Below, piece by piece: positions 15,950-24,685 of a stretch of DNA of 64,000 nt (position 1 is its first letter; each line of letters starts with the position of its first letter). The stretch lies in assembly GCF_039537265.1 (NCBI RefSeq), contig NZ_BAABAE010000003.1, positions 1,364,001 to 1,428,000 on the forward strand, written 5' to 3'. A model generated the notes under the pieces. That model had not been told where the DNA came from and did no database searches. It was given only the letters and a program-made list of their open reading frames with translations. The translations under genes were made by a program, and so were the position numbers. The DNA comes from Terrimesophilobacter bigeumensis. Lineage in GTDB: Bacteria; Actinomycetota; Actinomycetes; Actinomycetales; Microbacteriaceae.

Positions 15950-16875
15950 GCCTGCTCCACTTCGTTGTGAGACACCGTCTCGCGCCGGATAGCCTCCATG
16001 ACGACCCCGGAGATCGCCTGAGCTCCGCGGTCCGACATCACGATCGTATAGTGATTGACGTCCTCGACGGCCAGCATCCGGACATCGGGTAACTTCCTGG
16101 ACCACTCGGCCACCGCCTCCACCGGGTAGAGCGGTGGGATCTCGTCCATGAGCCCACGCGGCGCGGAGAGGAACGTCGTCGGATGGGCGAGCTCGTCGAT
16201 CGCGCGCAGCAGCGATGTTCCGCCGCGCAGCTCGATCGAGTCCTCGGCGACCGCGTCGTAGGAGCTCGAGGGGTGCAGGTTCGGCTCGTCGCCGACGAGG
16301 TCGTAGTCGACGTAGTCCTCGACGAGCTCGCTCCAGTCGCGCGCGAACGCGGGGTGCAGCTTCCAGAACTCGCGGTACCGCTCGCGCGAGGCGAACGTCA
16401 TCGAGAGGCGCTCCGCCGCCGGCCCGAGCGTCGCCATCATGAGCTCCTCGTCGCTCATGCCGGCCGGGGCCGGCAGTGGAAGGCCCCCGTCGACGAGCAC
16501 GAGCGAGGAGACGAGCTGCGGATGCCGGTTCGCGAGCACGAGGGAGGCGAACGCCCCCATGGAGTGACCGACCACGACGGCGCGCTCGATACCGAGGTGC
16601 TCGAGCACAGCGGCGAGGTCATCGGCATGCTGCGGCATTCCCCACGGCCCCGGCAGGGTGTTGCTGCGTCCGCGACCGCGCAGGTCCGGCGCGATGATCC
16701 GGATGCCGGGCAGGCGCCGGGCGAGGGCCGGCCAGGTGAGGTGGTTGGCGGTGACCCCGTGCACGGCGAGCACCGCGGGGCCGTTCGATGGCCCCCACGT
16801 GCCGACGGCGAGATCGCCTCCGCGCACCGACACGGACATCCGGGTGTAGCCCAAGCGAGCGTCGAGGCCGGTCAT
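15946..16875 (-). CDS. Alpha/beta hydrolase (lipase/esterase-like)
   Basis: A 309-residue alpha/beta-hydrolase with HGVTANHLTWPALAR at the first loop, DLRGRGRS, and the nucleophile elbow VVGHSMGAFAS. The His is probably in VEDVNHYTIVM near residue 285. There is no signal peptide. The ATG at 16875 is preferred over a GTG at 16887 because it gives the ATGA four-base overlap with the dehydrogenase stop, the same coupling as its neighbours, with GGTGGA upstream. It is a candidate esterase supplying hydroxy-acids to the dehydrogenase next door; substrate not proven. Confidence 0.85.
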   Translation of the reverse strand: MTGLDARLGYTRMSVSVRGGDLAVGTWGPSNGPAVLAVHGVTANHLTWPALARRLPGIRIIAPDLRGRGRSNTLPGPWGMPQHADDLAAVLEHLGIERAVVVGHSMGAFASLVLANRHPQLVSSLVLVDGGLPLPAPAGMSDEELMMATLGPAAERLSMTFASRERYREFWKLHPAFARDWSELVEDYVDYDLVGDEPNLHPSSSYDAVAEDSIELRGGTSLLRAIDELAHPTTFLSAPRGLMDEIPPLYPVEAVAEWSRKLPDVRMLAVEDVNHYTIVMSDRGAQAISGVVMEAIRRETVSHNEVEQA

Positions 16876-17618
16876 CGCGCCGTCCACCCGCCATCCATCG
16901 TGTAGGAGGCGCCGGTGACCATGCCCGAGGTGTCCCCGGCGAGCCAGAGTGCGAGGTCGGCGACCTCCTCCGGTTCGACGAGCCGCTTGACGGCGATCTC
17001 GGCGAGCATGACCTTCTCGACGACCTCCGACTCCGGGATGCCGTGGATGCGCGCCTGGTCGGCGATCTGCTTCTCGACGAGCGGCGTGCGCACGTAGGCG
17101 GGGTTGATGCAGTTGCTCGTGACACCGTGCGGCCCGCCCTCGAGCGCCGTGACCTTCGACAGACCCTCGAGGCCGTGCTTGGCCGTGACATAGGCCGACT
17201 TGAACGCGCTCGCGCGCAGTCCATGCGCCGAGGACAGGTTGATGATGCGCCCGTGGCCGCGCTCGTACATCTTCGGCAGCGCCGCCCTGATGAGCAGGAA
17301 CGGCGACTCGAGCATGAGCCGCAGGATGAGGCTGAACTTCATCGGGTCGAACTCCTCGATCGGGGCGACATGCTGGATGCCCGCATTGTTGACGAGGATG
17401 TCGACGTCGAGCTCGAGATCGGCGAGTGCCGCGGTGTCGCTCAGGTCGACCTGCCAGGCCTCGCCGCCCAGCTCGCCGGCCACCGCGGTCGCGGCATCCC
17501 CGTTGAGGTCGGCGACGATCACGTGGGCGCCCGCCCGCGCGAACACCCGCGCGCAGGCGGCGCCGATACCGCTCGCACCCCCGGTCACGAGCGCCCTGCG
17601 CCCGGTCAGGTCCGTCAT
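16872..17618 (-). CDS. bdhA: 3-hydroxybutyrate dehydrogenase (SDR family)
   Basis: A 248-residue short-chain dehydrogenase that oxidises (R)-3-hydroxybutyrate to acetoacetate with NAD. The cofactor motif TGGASGIG is near residue 13, the NNAGIQHVAPIEEF block follows, and the catalytic Ser and Y-x-x-x-K lie in SSAHGLRASAFKSAYVTAKH-type sequence. SAHGL with SAYVTAKHG is a hallmark of 3-hydroxybutyrate dehydrogenases rather than generic SDRs. It overlaps the TetR gene and the hydrolase by four bases each. Confidence 0.88.
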   Translation of the reverse strand: MTDLTGRRALVTGGASGIGAACARVFARAGAHVIVADLNGDAATAVAGELGGEAWQVDLSDTAALADLELDVDILVNNAGIQHVAPIEEFDPMKFSLILRLMLESPFLLIRAALPKMYERGHGRIINLSSAHGLRASAFKSAYVTAKHGLEGLSKVTALEGGPHGVTSNCINPAYVRTPLVEKQIADQARIHGIPESEVVEKVMLAEIAVKRLVEPEEVADLALWLAGDTSGMVTGASYTMDGGWTAR

Positions 17619-18310
17619 GTCCTGTCCTTTCCTGTCTTCTGCGCGTGCTCCGGCGGGGTACCGGGCGCCGGCGCCCCGAGCCCGCGCTGGATGAAGCGCA
17701 TCATCTGTTCGAAGACCTCGTCCGGCACCCGGGACGTGCCACTCGCGGTCGGGTCGTTCTCAGCTCCGGCCGCACCGTCGTCCGCGACGTCGCTGCCCCA
17801 CAGGACCCAGCGCATCCCCACCATCTCGCCGATGCCCATGAGAATCCAGGCGACGATCCCCGGGTTGATGTCGCCGACCTCGCCGTTGTCGCGTGCCGTG
17901 CTGAGCCCGTCGATGTACCCGTCGACGATGCGCGTGTAGTGCAGCCGCAGCGCGCTCGGGGAGACGAACTCGGCCTCGCGCACGATCCGGTAGAGCGCCG
18001 GATGCTGCGCCGTGAACTCGAAGAAGCCGCGGAAGCCGGCGCGTTCGGACTCGATCCTCGTCGTCGCACCGGCCGCAGCCTCGGTCATCGCATGCCGGAC
18101 GCGACGGTTGAGGTCCTCGACGAGCTCCTCGAAGATCTCCAGCTTGCTCGAGAAATACAGGTAGAAGGTTCCCTGCGCGACCCCGGCGGCCTCGGTGATG
18201 CGCACGATGGAGGCCTCGCTGTAGCCGCACTCGGCGAAGACCTGCTCGGCCGCTTCGAGCAGTCTGGCGCGCGTGCGGGTACCGCGCGCGGTGCGAGGCG
18301 CATCCGTCAT
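17615..18310 (-). CDS. TetR-family transcriptional regulator of the Liv/3-hydroxybutyrate operon
   Basis: A 231-residue TetR regulator with an N-terminal HTH (EQVFAECGYSEASIVRITEA, then AQGTFYLYFSSKLEIF). The C-terminal region belongs to the ligand domain and ends in a proline-rich tail. The ATG at 18310 overlaps the ligase stop by four bases; an upstream extension to 18463 is not homologous. Being embedded in the operon suggests autoregulation. The inverted repeat at 24575-24601, just downstream of the operon promoter, is a candidate operator. Confidence 0.87.
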   Translation of the reverse strand: MTDAPRTARGTRTRARLLEAAEQVFAECGYSEASIVRITEAAGVAQGTFYLYFSSKLEIFEELVEDLNRRVRHAMTEAAAGATTRIESERAGFRGFFEFTAQHPALYRIVREAEFVSPSALRLHYTRIVDGYIDGLSTARDNGEVGDINPGIVAWILMGIGEMVGMRWVLWGSDVADDGAAGAENDPTASGTSRVPDEVFEQMMRFIQRGLGAPAPGTPPEHAQKTGKDRT

Positions 18311-19887
18311 GGGCGTGCCTCCGCAGCGGTGTCGACGCGGCCGGAAGCGGTGTAGTCCTCGACGAGCACCCTCCGCAGCACCTTGTTGGCGGAGGAGCGC
18401 GGCAGCCTCGACAGCATGACGACGCTCTTCGGCACCTTGAAGGCCGCGAGCTGGGCGCGGCACAGGTCGAGCAGGTCCTTCTCGTCGGTGGGGACGCCAT
18501 GGCGAAGCACCACGAAGGCGACACCGACCTCGCCCCAGCGGTCATCCGGGACGCCGACGACCGCGACATCGGCGACGGCCGGATGCCCGGAGAGCACGTT
18601 CTCGACCTCGCTCGGTGAAATGCTCTCCCCGCCGGAGATGTAGATGTCGGAGATCCGGTCGATGACGCGGAAGTACCCCTGCGCGTCACGGTGCACGAGG
18701 TCGCCGGTGTGGAGCCAGCCGCCGCGCAGGGTGACGGCGCTCAGTTCCGGGTCGCGGAAGTAGCCGGGGAACACGCTCGGGCCGCGCACGAGAAGCTCCC
18801 CGCTCGCCTCCCCCTCGAGCTCATCGCCGGTGACCGGGTCGGCGACGGCCACCTCCACGTGCGGGTAGGGCTTTCCGGCGAGACCGACCTTGGTGCGCGC
18901 ATCCTCGTCGGGAAGGCACAGCACGTTCGGACTGGCCTCGGTCAGCCCGTAGCCCTGCGTGAGGGCGACGCCGCGCGAGTGCCAGGTGCGCAGGAGCGGT
19001 TCCGGCATGGGTGCGCCTCCCACGATCGCGTGCCGCAGGCTCGAGAGGTCGGTCGTGGCGAAGGCCGGATGCTCGGAGAGGAACAGGTAGTTCGCCGGAA
19101 CGCCCATGGTCGTGGTGATCCGGCGCTCCTGGATGAGCTGCAGCACGCGTCCAGGGTCGAAGGTGCGCTCGAGCACGACGGTCGCGCCCACCCACCAGGC
19201 CAGCAGCGGCTGCACGTTCCAGCCCCCCACGTGGTATTGCGGCATGACCGCGAGGACGATGTCCGAGCTCGTGATCTCGGCGGTGCGGGAGAGCGCGAGG
19301 TTCGTCCAGAAGCAGTTGCCGTGGGTGAGGATCGCACCGTGCGGCCGACCCTGAGTACCGGAGGTGAAGACGATGAGGAGGGCGTCGTCGTCGCGCACCT
19401 CGCGACGAACCGGCGGGTCCTCGAACCCGCCCTGGCCACGTGCGCTGCGCACCGGATGCGGCACGTCGGCCTCGATACCGCTCCCGCCGAGCGAGCGGAC
19501 CACCGGCGGCTGGACGAGACGGCGAGTCGTCGCGACGCTCAGGGTCGTGAACTCGTCCTCCACGAGCAGGAGAGCCGGATCCGCCTGTTCGAGCTGCAGG
19601 GCGAGTTCGCGCGGCGAGAGCCGCCAGGAGAGCGGAACGAGCACGAGCCCGGCCTTCGCGCAGGCGAAGAACACGACGACGTGGTCCGCGCTGTTGCCGG
19701 TGATCGTCGCGATGCGGTCGCCCACCCCGTAGCCCCGGTCGAGGAGGTTCTCCGCGAGCGCGCTCGCCCGTTCGTCGAGCTCCCGGTAGGTGAGAACGAC
19801 GCCGCGGTCGTCCACGGCGACGCGGTCGGGCGTCGCGACGGCACGGTCGCGCGTCCAGCGGCCCAGGGTGTGCAGTTCGTCGGTCAT
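18307..19887 (-). CDS. AMP-binding acyl-CoA synthetase
   Basis: A 526-residue adenylate-forming ligase that would activate an imported carboxylate to its CoA ester. The A3 loop near residue 180 is FTSGTQGRPHGAILTH, deviating from the usual SGTTGxPKG at two positions (Thr to Gln, Lys to His). Other motifs are standard: GYGLTEASP, GWLHTGDL, DRISDIYISGGE, and the C-terminal catalytic Lys in SANKVLRR. It resembles medium/long-chain acyl or aryl-acid ligases. It overlaps livM and tetR by four bases each. It is not PaaK, which is a different subfamily. Confidence 0.88.
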   Translation of the reverse strand: MTDELHTLGRWTRDRAVATPDRVAVDDRGVVLTYRELDERASALAENLLDRGYGVGDRIATITGNSADHVVVFFACAKAGLVLVPLSWRLSPRELALQLEQADPALLLVEDEFTTLSVATTRRLVQPPVVRSLGGSGIEADVPHPVRSARGQGGFEDPPVRREVRDDDALLIVFTSGTQGRPHGAILTHGNCFWTNLALSRTAEITSSDIVLAVMPQYHVGGWNVQPLLAWWVGATVVLERTFDPGRVLQLIQERRITTTMGVPANYLFLSEHPAFATTDLSSLRHAIVGGAPMPEPLLRTWHSRGVALTQGYGLTEASPNVLCLPDEDARTKVGLAGKPYPHVEVAVADPVTGDELEGEASGELLVRGPSVFPGYFRDPELSAVTLRGGWLHTGDLVHRDAQGYFRVIDRISDIYISGGESISPSEVENVLSGHPAVADVAVVGVPDDRWGEVGVAFVVLRHGVPTDEKDLLDLCRAQLAAFKVPKSVVMLSRLPRSSANKVLRRVLVEDYTASGRVDTAAEARP

Positions 19888-20972
19888 CCGAGTTCCTCCA
19901 GGACGTCACGAGGGTCGTTCGCCCTCGTCCTTCCCTTCGCAATTCTGCTCGCAACGCCGGCGATACCGCCGGGAAGGAACAGGACCACGAGGATGAACAG
20001 CGTTCCCAGGATGAACAGCGGCTGGGAAAGGGGGATCCGCAGGATGTCCGGGAGCGCGCTCACGGCATCCGAGGAGGCGAAGGCGGTGAGCCGCTGGTCG
20101 AGCAAGGTGTAGACGACGCCCCCGATCACGGCTCCCCAGCGGTAGCCGACACCGCCGAGCACGACGATCACGAGCAGGGTGAGCGTGAAGTCCGCCGAGG
20201 CGAGCTTCTGCGTCGCGCTGCTCTGCAGCAGCAGGTAGGTCATGCCGACGACCGTTGCGAGCACCCCGCCGATCGCGAAGGTGAGGAGCTTGACGAAGTA
20301 CGGGCGGATGCCGATGACCCGGACGCGCAGCTCGTTCTCCCGGGTGGCTGCCACGACGTGCCCGGCGCGGGAGCGCTCGAACCAGCTCGTCACGAGGAAC
20401 ACGATGACGAGGATCGCCAGGCACAGCCAGTACAGGTTCTTCGTCTGCAGCACCCCGACCAGGAAGTCGGGCACGTGCGTCGTGTCGAGGGTGAGGCCCT
20501 CGTCCCCGCCGGTGAGCTGACCCGGATTCTTGCGGATGAGCACCGATCCGGCCTGGGCGAAGGCGAGCGTCACCATGGCGAAGGAGATTCCGGTGACCCG
20601 CAGGCTCAGTGCGCCGACCGCTGCGGCGACGAACAGGCCGGCGATGAAGGTCAGGACGATCGCCGGGAGCAGCTCCAGTCCGAAGTGGCGCAGGGCGATG
20701 CCGAGACCGTAGGCGCCGATCGCGAAGTACAGGGTGTGGCCGAAGGAGAGCAGGCCCGCAACACCGAAGATCAGGTGGTAGCTGAGGGCGAGCGCGGCGA
20801 TGAGCATGCTGAAGGCGAGCAGCTGCAGGGTGCCGGGCGTGTAGGTCGGGCCGGGGAGCACGCCGGGAATGTTGAGAGCGAGCAACGGGAGGATCGCCAG
20901 GAAGCCGACGAGGACCCCGGCAAGAAGCCACTTGACGACCGGCATGGCCAGCACTTCCCTCACGCGCTTCAT
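19884..20972 (-). CDS. Branched-chain-type ABC transporter permease (LivM family)
   Basis: A 362-residue inner-membrane permease of the HAAT family with about nine hydrophobic segments and the family block LTGGDEGLTLDTTHVPDF. The cytoplasmic EAA-like region AATRENELRVRVIGI contacts the ATPases. It forms the translocation pore with the LivH protein encoded just upstream (four-base overlap). Substrates of such systems include amino acids, short acids, amides and aromatic acids; the operon suggests an organic acid. Confidence 0.9.
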   Translation of the reverse strand: MKRVREVLAMPVVKWLLAGVLVGFLAILPLLALNIPGVLPGPTYTPGTLQLLAFSMLIAALALSYHLIFGVAGLLSFGHTLYFAIGAYGLGIALRHFGLELLPAIVLTFIAGLFVAAAVGALSLRVTGISFAMVTLAFAQAGSVLIRKNPGQLTGGDEGLTLDTTHVPDFLVGVLQTKNLYWLCLAILVIVFLVTSWFERSRAGHVVAATRENELRVRVIGIRPYFVKLLTFAIGGVLATVVGMTYLLLQSSATQKLASADFTLTLLVIVVLGGVGYRWGAVIGGVVYTLLDQRLTAFASSDAVSALPDILRIPLSQPLFILGTLFILVVLFLPGGIAGVASRIAKGRTRANDPRDVLEELG

Positions 20973-21844
20973 GCCTTGCTCCCGAGAAGTCCGCTCGGTT
21001 TCACCAGGAGCACCGCAGCCAGGAGCAGCACGACCACGAAGTCACCGGTTCCACCGAGGTAGTAGTTGGCGAACTGCTGCAGGACGGCGACGATCGCGGA
21101 GGCGATCGCGGCGCCGCTCAGCGATCCGAGCCCGCCGATGACGGTGACGATGAACGCGAAGATGAGGAGCGAACCCCCGATCGTCGGGCTCACATAGCCG
21201 TAATAGCTCGCGGCGAGCACCCCGCCGAACCCGGCCGCAGCACCGCCGATCGCGAAGACGACCGTGAACGCCCGCCGCACGTCGATGCCGAGCGCGGTGA
21301 CCATCGACCGGTTCTCGACACCGGCCCGGATGATGAGCCCGAAGCGCGTGTACTTGAGGAAGGCGACGATCCCGAGCAGCACGACGATCGCGGCGAGGAT
21401 GAGGATGAACCGGTTGTTGGGGATGGAGGCGCCGAGCACATCCGTCGTGCCGTCGAGCCAGGCGGGGCCGGTCACGAAGATCGGGTCGACGCCCCAGATC
21501 CCGTCGAACAGGGCGACCGAGGCGAGGGCGAGACCGACCGTCACGAGCACCTGCTCGATATGCCGTTCATAGAGCTTGCGGATGAGGAAGAACTCGGTCG
21601 CCGCGGCGAAGGCTGCGCCGACGACGGCGCCCAGGACGAGGGAGGCGACGAAGGTGCCCCAGTTGTCGGCGCCGAGCCTGCGGGCGAGCTCCCAGCCGGC
21701 GAAGGCGCCGAGGGTGAGGAACGAGCCGTGGGCGAAGTTCAGGACCCCCATGAGGCCGTAGATGAGTGAGAGGCCGGAGGCCACCAGGAAGTACAGTGCG
21801 CCGAGGCCGAGCCCGGTGATGAGAAGCAGGATGACGGTGCTCAC
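20969..21844 (-). CDS. Branched-chain-type ABC transporter permease (LivH family)
   Basis: A 291-residue integral membrane protein. The opening segment GLGLGALYFLVASGLSLIYG and LMGVLNFAHGSFLTLGAF form the canonical LivH N-terminus. The FGLIIRAGVENRSMVTALGI loop is the cytoplasmic coupling helix. It pairs with the LivM protein and overlaps both neighbours by four bases. Confidence 0.92.
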   Translation of the reverse strand: MSTVILLLITGLGLGALYFLVASGLSLIYGLMGVLNFAHGSFLTLGAFAGWELARRLGADNWGTFVASLVLGAVVGAAFAAATEFFLIRKLYERHIEQVLVTVGLALASVALFDGIWGVDPIFVTGPAWLDGTTDVLGASIPNNRFILILAAIVVLLGIVAFLKYTRFGLIIRAGVENRSMVTALGIDVRRAFTVVFAIGGAAAGFGGVLAASYYGYVSPTIGGSLLIFAFIVTVIGGLGSLSGAAIASAIVAVLQQFANYYLGGTGDFVVVLLLAAVLLVKPSGLLGSKA

Positions 21845-22569
21845 GAGGTCGCCTCCTGCTCCGTGTGCACGCCGAGGAAACGGCGGATGAGGGACTCGTC
21901 GTCGAGGAACTCGGTCGCGATGCCCGTGTGCACGACGCGGCCGCCCGCGATCACGACGACATCGTCGGCGAGCTGGCGCACGACCTGAAGGTTCTGCTCG
22001 ACGAGCAGCACGGGGACAGTCTTCGCTGCCTCGGCGAGTGCGGCGGCGACCTCACCCACGATGATCGGGGCGAGGCCCTTGGTGGGCTCGTCGACGAGGA
22101 GGAGCCGGTTGTCGTTGAGCAGGGCGCGCGCGAGCGACACCATCTGCTGCTGGCCGCCGGAGAGGGTTCCGGCGAGCTGGCCGGCGCGCTCGACGAGATC
22201 CGGGAACAAGCCTGCGACGAACTCGCGACGGGGACTGGGATCGCGCTCGGCCAGGCGCAGGTTCTCGGCGACGGTGAGCTTCGCGAAGACCTCGCGGTCC
22301 TCCGGCACGTAGCCGATACCGCGCTGGACGATGCGGTGAGTGCGCTGGCGGTCGATGCGCTCCCCGTCGCCGTGCTCCCCGAAGAGCGTCACCTCGCCCC
22401 GGCGCTCGATGAGGCCGAGGATCCCCTTGATGGTGCTCGTCTTACCCACGCCGTTGCGGCCGAGGAGCGCCGTGACGCCGGTCGCAGCGACGTCGAAGCT
22501 CACGTCCTCGACGACCTGCTGGCCGGCGATCCGCGCGCTCAGGTTGCGGACGGTGAGGATGTCGCTCAT
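21841..22569 (-). CDS. ABC transporter ATPase (LivF family)
   Basis: A 242-residue cytoplasmic ATPase. Walker A is GRNGVGKTS near residue 37, the signature is LSGGQQQMVSLARAL, and Walker B ends in LLLVDEPTKGLAP, followed by VLLVEQN. The Q-x-x and H-loop regions are intact. It works as a heterodimer with the LivG-type ATPase encoded immediately upstream. Confidence 0.93.
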   Translation of the reverse strand: MSDILTVRNLSARIAGQQVVEDVSFDVAATGVTALLGRNGVGKTSTIKGILGLIERRGEVTLFGEHGDGERIDRQRTHRIVQRGIGYVPEDREVFAKLTVAENLRLAERDPSPRREFVAGLFPDLVERAGQLAGTLSGGQQQMVSLARALLNDNRLLLVDEPTKGLAPIIVGEVAAALAEAAKTVPVLLVEQNLQVVRQLADDVVVIAGGRVVHTGIATEFLDDESLIRRFLGVHTEQEATS

Positions 22570-23327
22570 GCCGCATCCCCCAGGTAGGCGCCCTGCACGG
22601 CCGGGTTCGCCATGACCTCGTCCGGCGTCCCGTCGGCGAGCAGTTGGCCGTGGTGCATGACCGCGACCCGGTCGACGAGCCCGAGCACGACGTCGATGTG
22701 GTGCTCGACCATGAGCACGGTGCGCCCGGCATCCTTGTGGAGACCGCGGATGACCTCGACGAGGCCGGGGACGTCGCCAGAGGCGACGCCGGCCATGGGC
22801 TCATCGAGCAGGATGACCCTGGGGTCGGCGGCGAGGAGCATGGCGATCTCGAGCTTGCGCTTGTCGCCGTGGGAGAGCACCCCGGCCTCCGTCTTCGCGT
22901 GGTGCGCGAGCCCCACCTCGTCGAGGCGTTCCATCGCGCGGGTCGTCGCCTGATCCCCCCGATGGGGGAACCGGACGATGGAGAGGCTTCCACCGAGCGC
23001 GACCTGCGCGGCGAGTCTCACGTTCTCCAGTGCGCTCAAACCGTTGAAGAGGCTCGAGGTCTGGAAGGTCCTGCCAAGGCCAGCCCGCGCTCGCGCGTGG
23101 ATCTGCTCGTTCGTGACGTCCCTCCCGGCCAGACGGATCGCACCGGAAGTCGGTGCGATCACGCCGGACACGAGATTGAACAGGGTGGTCTTCCCCGCTC
23201 CGTTGGGGCCGATCACGCCGAGCATCTCGCCTTCGGTGACCGAGAGCGTGACATCCTCGAGGATGCGCGCGCCCCCGATCCGCAGGCTGAGGTGCTCGAC
23301 GGCGAGCACGGGCTGGTTGGCAGTCAT
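22566..23327 (-). CDS. ABC transporter ATPase (LivG family)
   Basis: A 253-residue ATPase. Walker A is GPNGAGKTT near residue 41. The signature motif is the LivG-type LSHGDKRKLEIAMLL in place of LSGGQ, and Walker B is VILLDEPMAG. It lies 26 bases after the binding-protein gene and overlaps livF by four bases. Confidence 0.93.
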   Translation of the reverse strand: MTANQPVLAVEHLSLRIGGARILEDVTLSVTEGEMLGVIGPNGAGKTTLFNLVSGVIAPTSGAIRLAGRDVTNEQIHARARAGLGRTFQTSSLFNGLSALENVRLAAQVALGGSLSIVRFPHRGDQATTRAMERLDEVGLAHHAKTEAGVLSHGDKRKLEIAMLLAADPRVILLDEPMAGVASGDVPGLVEVIRGLHKDAGRTVLMVEHHIDVVLGLVDRVAVMHHGQLLADGTPDEVMANPAVQGAYLGDAA

Positions 23328-23353
23328 CGTGTAACGGTATTACCTTGCAGGTC

Positions 23354-24544
23354 CTACTTGGCCAGCGGCGGCGCGACGGTGCCGGCGTCGACGACCTTGA
23401 TGAGCTCGGGCACGTAGGTGTCACCGGATGCCTTGAGCCTGGCCTGGAACATCGGCTGGATGAGCGCGTGGTCCTCGGCCCGGATGGTCATCTTGCCCTT
23501 GACCGAGTCGAAGCTCCAGCCCTCGAGGGAGGCGATCATCTTCGCGACGTCGTCTCCGCCGCCTTCGGCGATCGCGTGCACGATCATCTGGGCTGCCGCG
23601 AAGCCGTCCGGCGTGAACAGGTCGGCCTTCTCGCCGTTCTTGTCGAGGTAGGAGATCATCGTCTTCTCGATCTCGGTTCCCGCCGCGCCGCCGAAGTAGT
23701 GGTTGAGGAAGCTGATGCCCTCGCTCGCCTCACCGTATGCGCCGTAGCTGGCGATGTCGCCGAGTCCGGTGACGACCGGGATCGTGTCGAAGACGCCCTG
23801 CTGGGAGAGCGCCTGCCACATGGCGCCGGTGGTCGCACCGGCCCAGGCGACGAACACCATGTCGGGCGCCGCGTCGCGGATCTTCTGGGCGAACGGCGTG
23901 AACTCGGTCGCGTCCTCCGGGACGAGCTCACCGGTCACGTTGGCACCCTTGGCGCCGAGCACCGCCTGCACGCCTGCGACGTTGCCCTGTCCGAACGCGG
24001 TGTCCTGCGCGAAGACCAGGATGTTCTTGCCCTCCAGATCGCCGACGAAGGTTCCCGCGGTGGCGACATCCTGCACCGTCTGGCGGCCCGAACGGAAGGT
24101 GTACTCGTTGACACCGGTGATGGCGTCGGCCGCGGCCGGGCCCGAGATGTAGAGGATCTTGTTCTGGGCGGCCTGCTCGGCGACCGCGAGGGCGATACCG
24201 GATGATGCGGTGCCCGCGATGATCTGGGTTCCGTTGCCGATCGCATCCTTGGCCGCGGAGACGGCCTTGTCGGCGTCGCCGGCGTCGTCGACGTAGCTGA
24301 TGTCGAGCGCGCGCCCGTCCACCGTGCCGGTGCCGTCGGTCGCGTAGTCGAGTCCGGCCTTGAAGCCTGCCGTGTACTCGGCGCCGTAGCCTCCGAGCGG
24401 GCCTGTCGTGGAGGTGATGATGGCGATCTTGACCGGAGCGAGGTCGGTGCCGGGGTTCTCGTCGACGGTGGGTGCGCATCCGGCGAGCGCCAGCCCTGCG
24501 ACGGCCAGGATGGCCGGAGCGAGGTACTTCTTCGTTACTCGCAT
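23354..24544 (-). CDS. Liv-type ABC transporter substrate-binding lipoprotein
   Basis: A 396-residue periplasmic-type binding protein, anchored outside the membrane. The signal peptide ends in lipobox LAGC with the lipidated cysteine at residue 23. The mature part follows the type I (LivK/AmiC) fold: KIAIITSTTGPLGGYGAEYT at the start and AGTASSGIALAVAEQA further on. The ATG at 24544 has GAAAGGCAG upstream; an in-frame start further out at 24589 would bury the signal peptide. It is the first gene of a 12-gene operon, with a recognisable promoter at 24612-24641. The ligand is unknown, likely a carboxylate. Confidence 0.9.
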   Translation of the reverse strand: MRVTKKYLAPAILAVAGLALAGCAPTVDENPGTDLAPVKIAIITSTTGPLGGYGAEYTAGFKAGLDYATDGTGTVDGRALDISYVDDAGDADKAVSAAKDAIGNGTQIIAGTASSGIALAVAEQAAQNKILYISGPAAADAITGVNEYTFRSGRQTVQDVATAGTFVGDLEGKNILVFAQDTAFGQGNVAGVQAVLGAKGANVTGELVPEDATEFTPFAQKIRDAAPDMVFVAWAGATTGAMWQALSQQGVFDTIPVVTGLGDIASYGAYGEASEGISFLNHYFGGAAGTEIEKTMISYLDKNGEKADLFTPDGFAAAQMIVHAIAEGGGDDVAKMIASLEGWSFDSVKGKMTIRAEDHALIQPMFQARLKASGDTYVPELIKVVDAGTVAPPLAK

Positions 24545-24574
24545 TATCTGCCTTTCATGCTGTGGTGACGTGGG

Positions 24575-24601
24575 GAATCGTCCAAACATGACAGACGATT
24601 C
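24575..24601. promoter_or_regulatory. Inverted repeat downstream of the Liv-operon promoter, candidate TetR operator
   Basis: GAATCGTC (24575-24582) and GACGATTC (24594-24601) form a perfect 8-bp inverted repeat with an 11-base spacer. It begins just downstream of the predicted transcription start of the leftward operon. It may be the operator of the TetR encoded at 17615-18310 or a hairpin in the 5' leader. Confidence 0.5.
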
Positions 24602-24611
24602 AGGTCTCAGT

Positions 24612-24641
24612 AAAGTAGCTTGCTGCGCGCTAGAGTGTCAA
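24612..24641 (-). promoter_or_regulatory. Promoter of the leftward Liv/3-hydroxybutyrate operon
   Basis: Read leftwards: -35 TTGACA (24641-24636), an 18-base spacer, and -10 TACTTT (24617-24612). The predicted start is near 24604, leaving a leader of about 60 bases before the ATG at 24544. The -35 overlaps a possible rightward -10 (TAGAGT, 24631-24636) for the thiolase gene, so the two promoters probably interfere. Confidence 0.65.
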
Positions 24642-24685
24642 GTGGGCACACCGCCGCACGCCGTCGAAACCTAACAGGAGCACTC

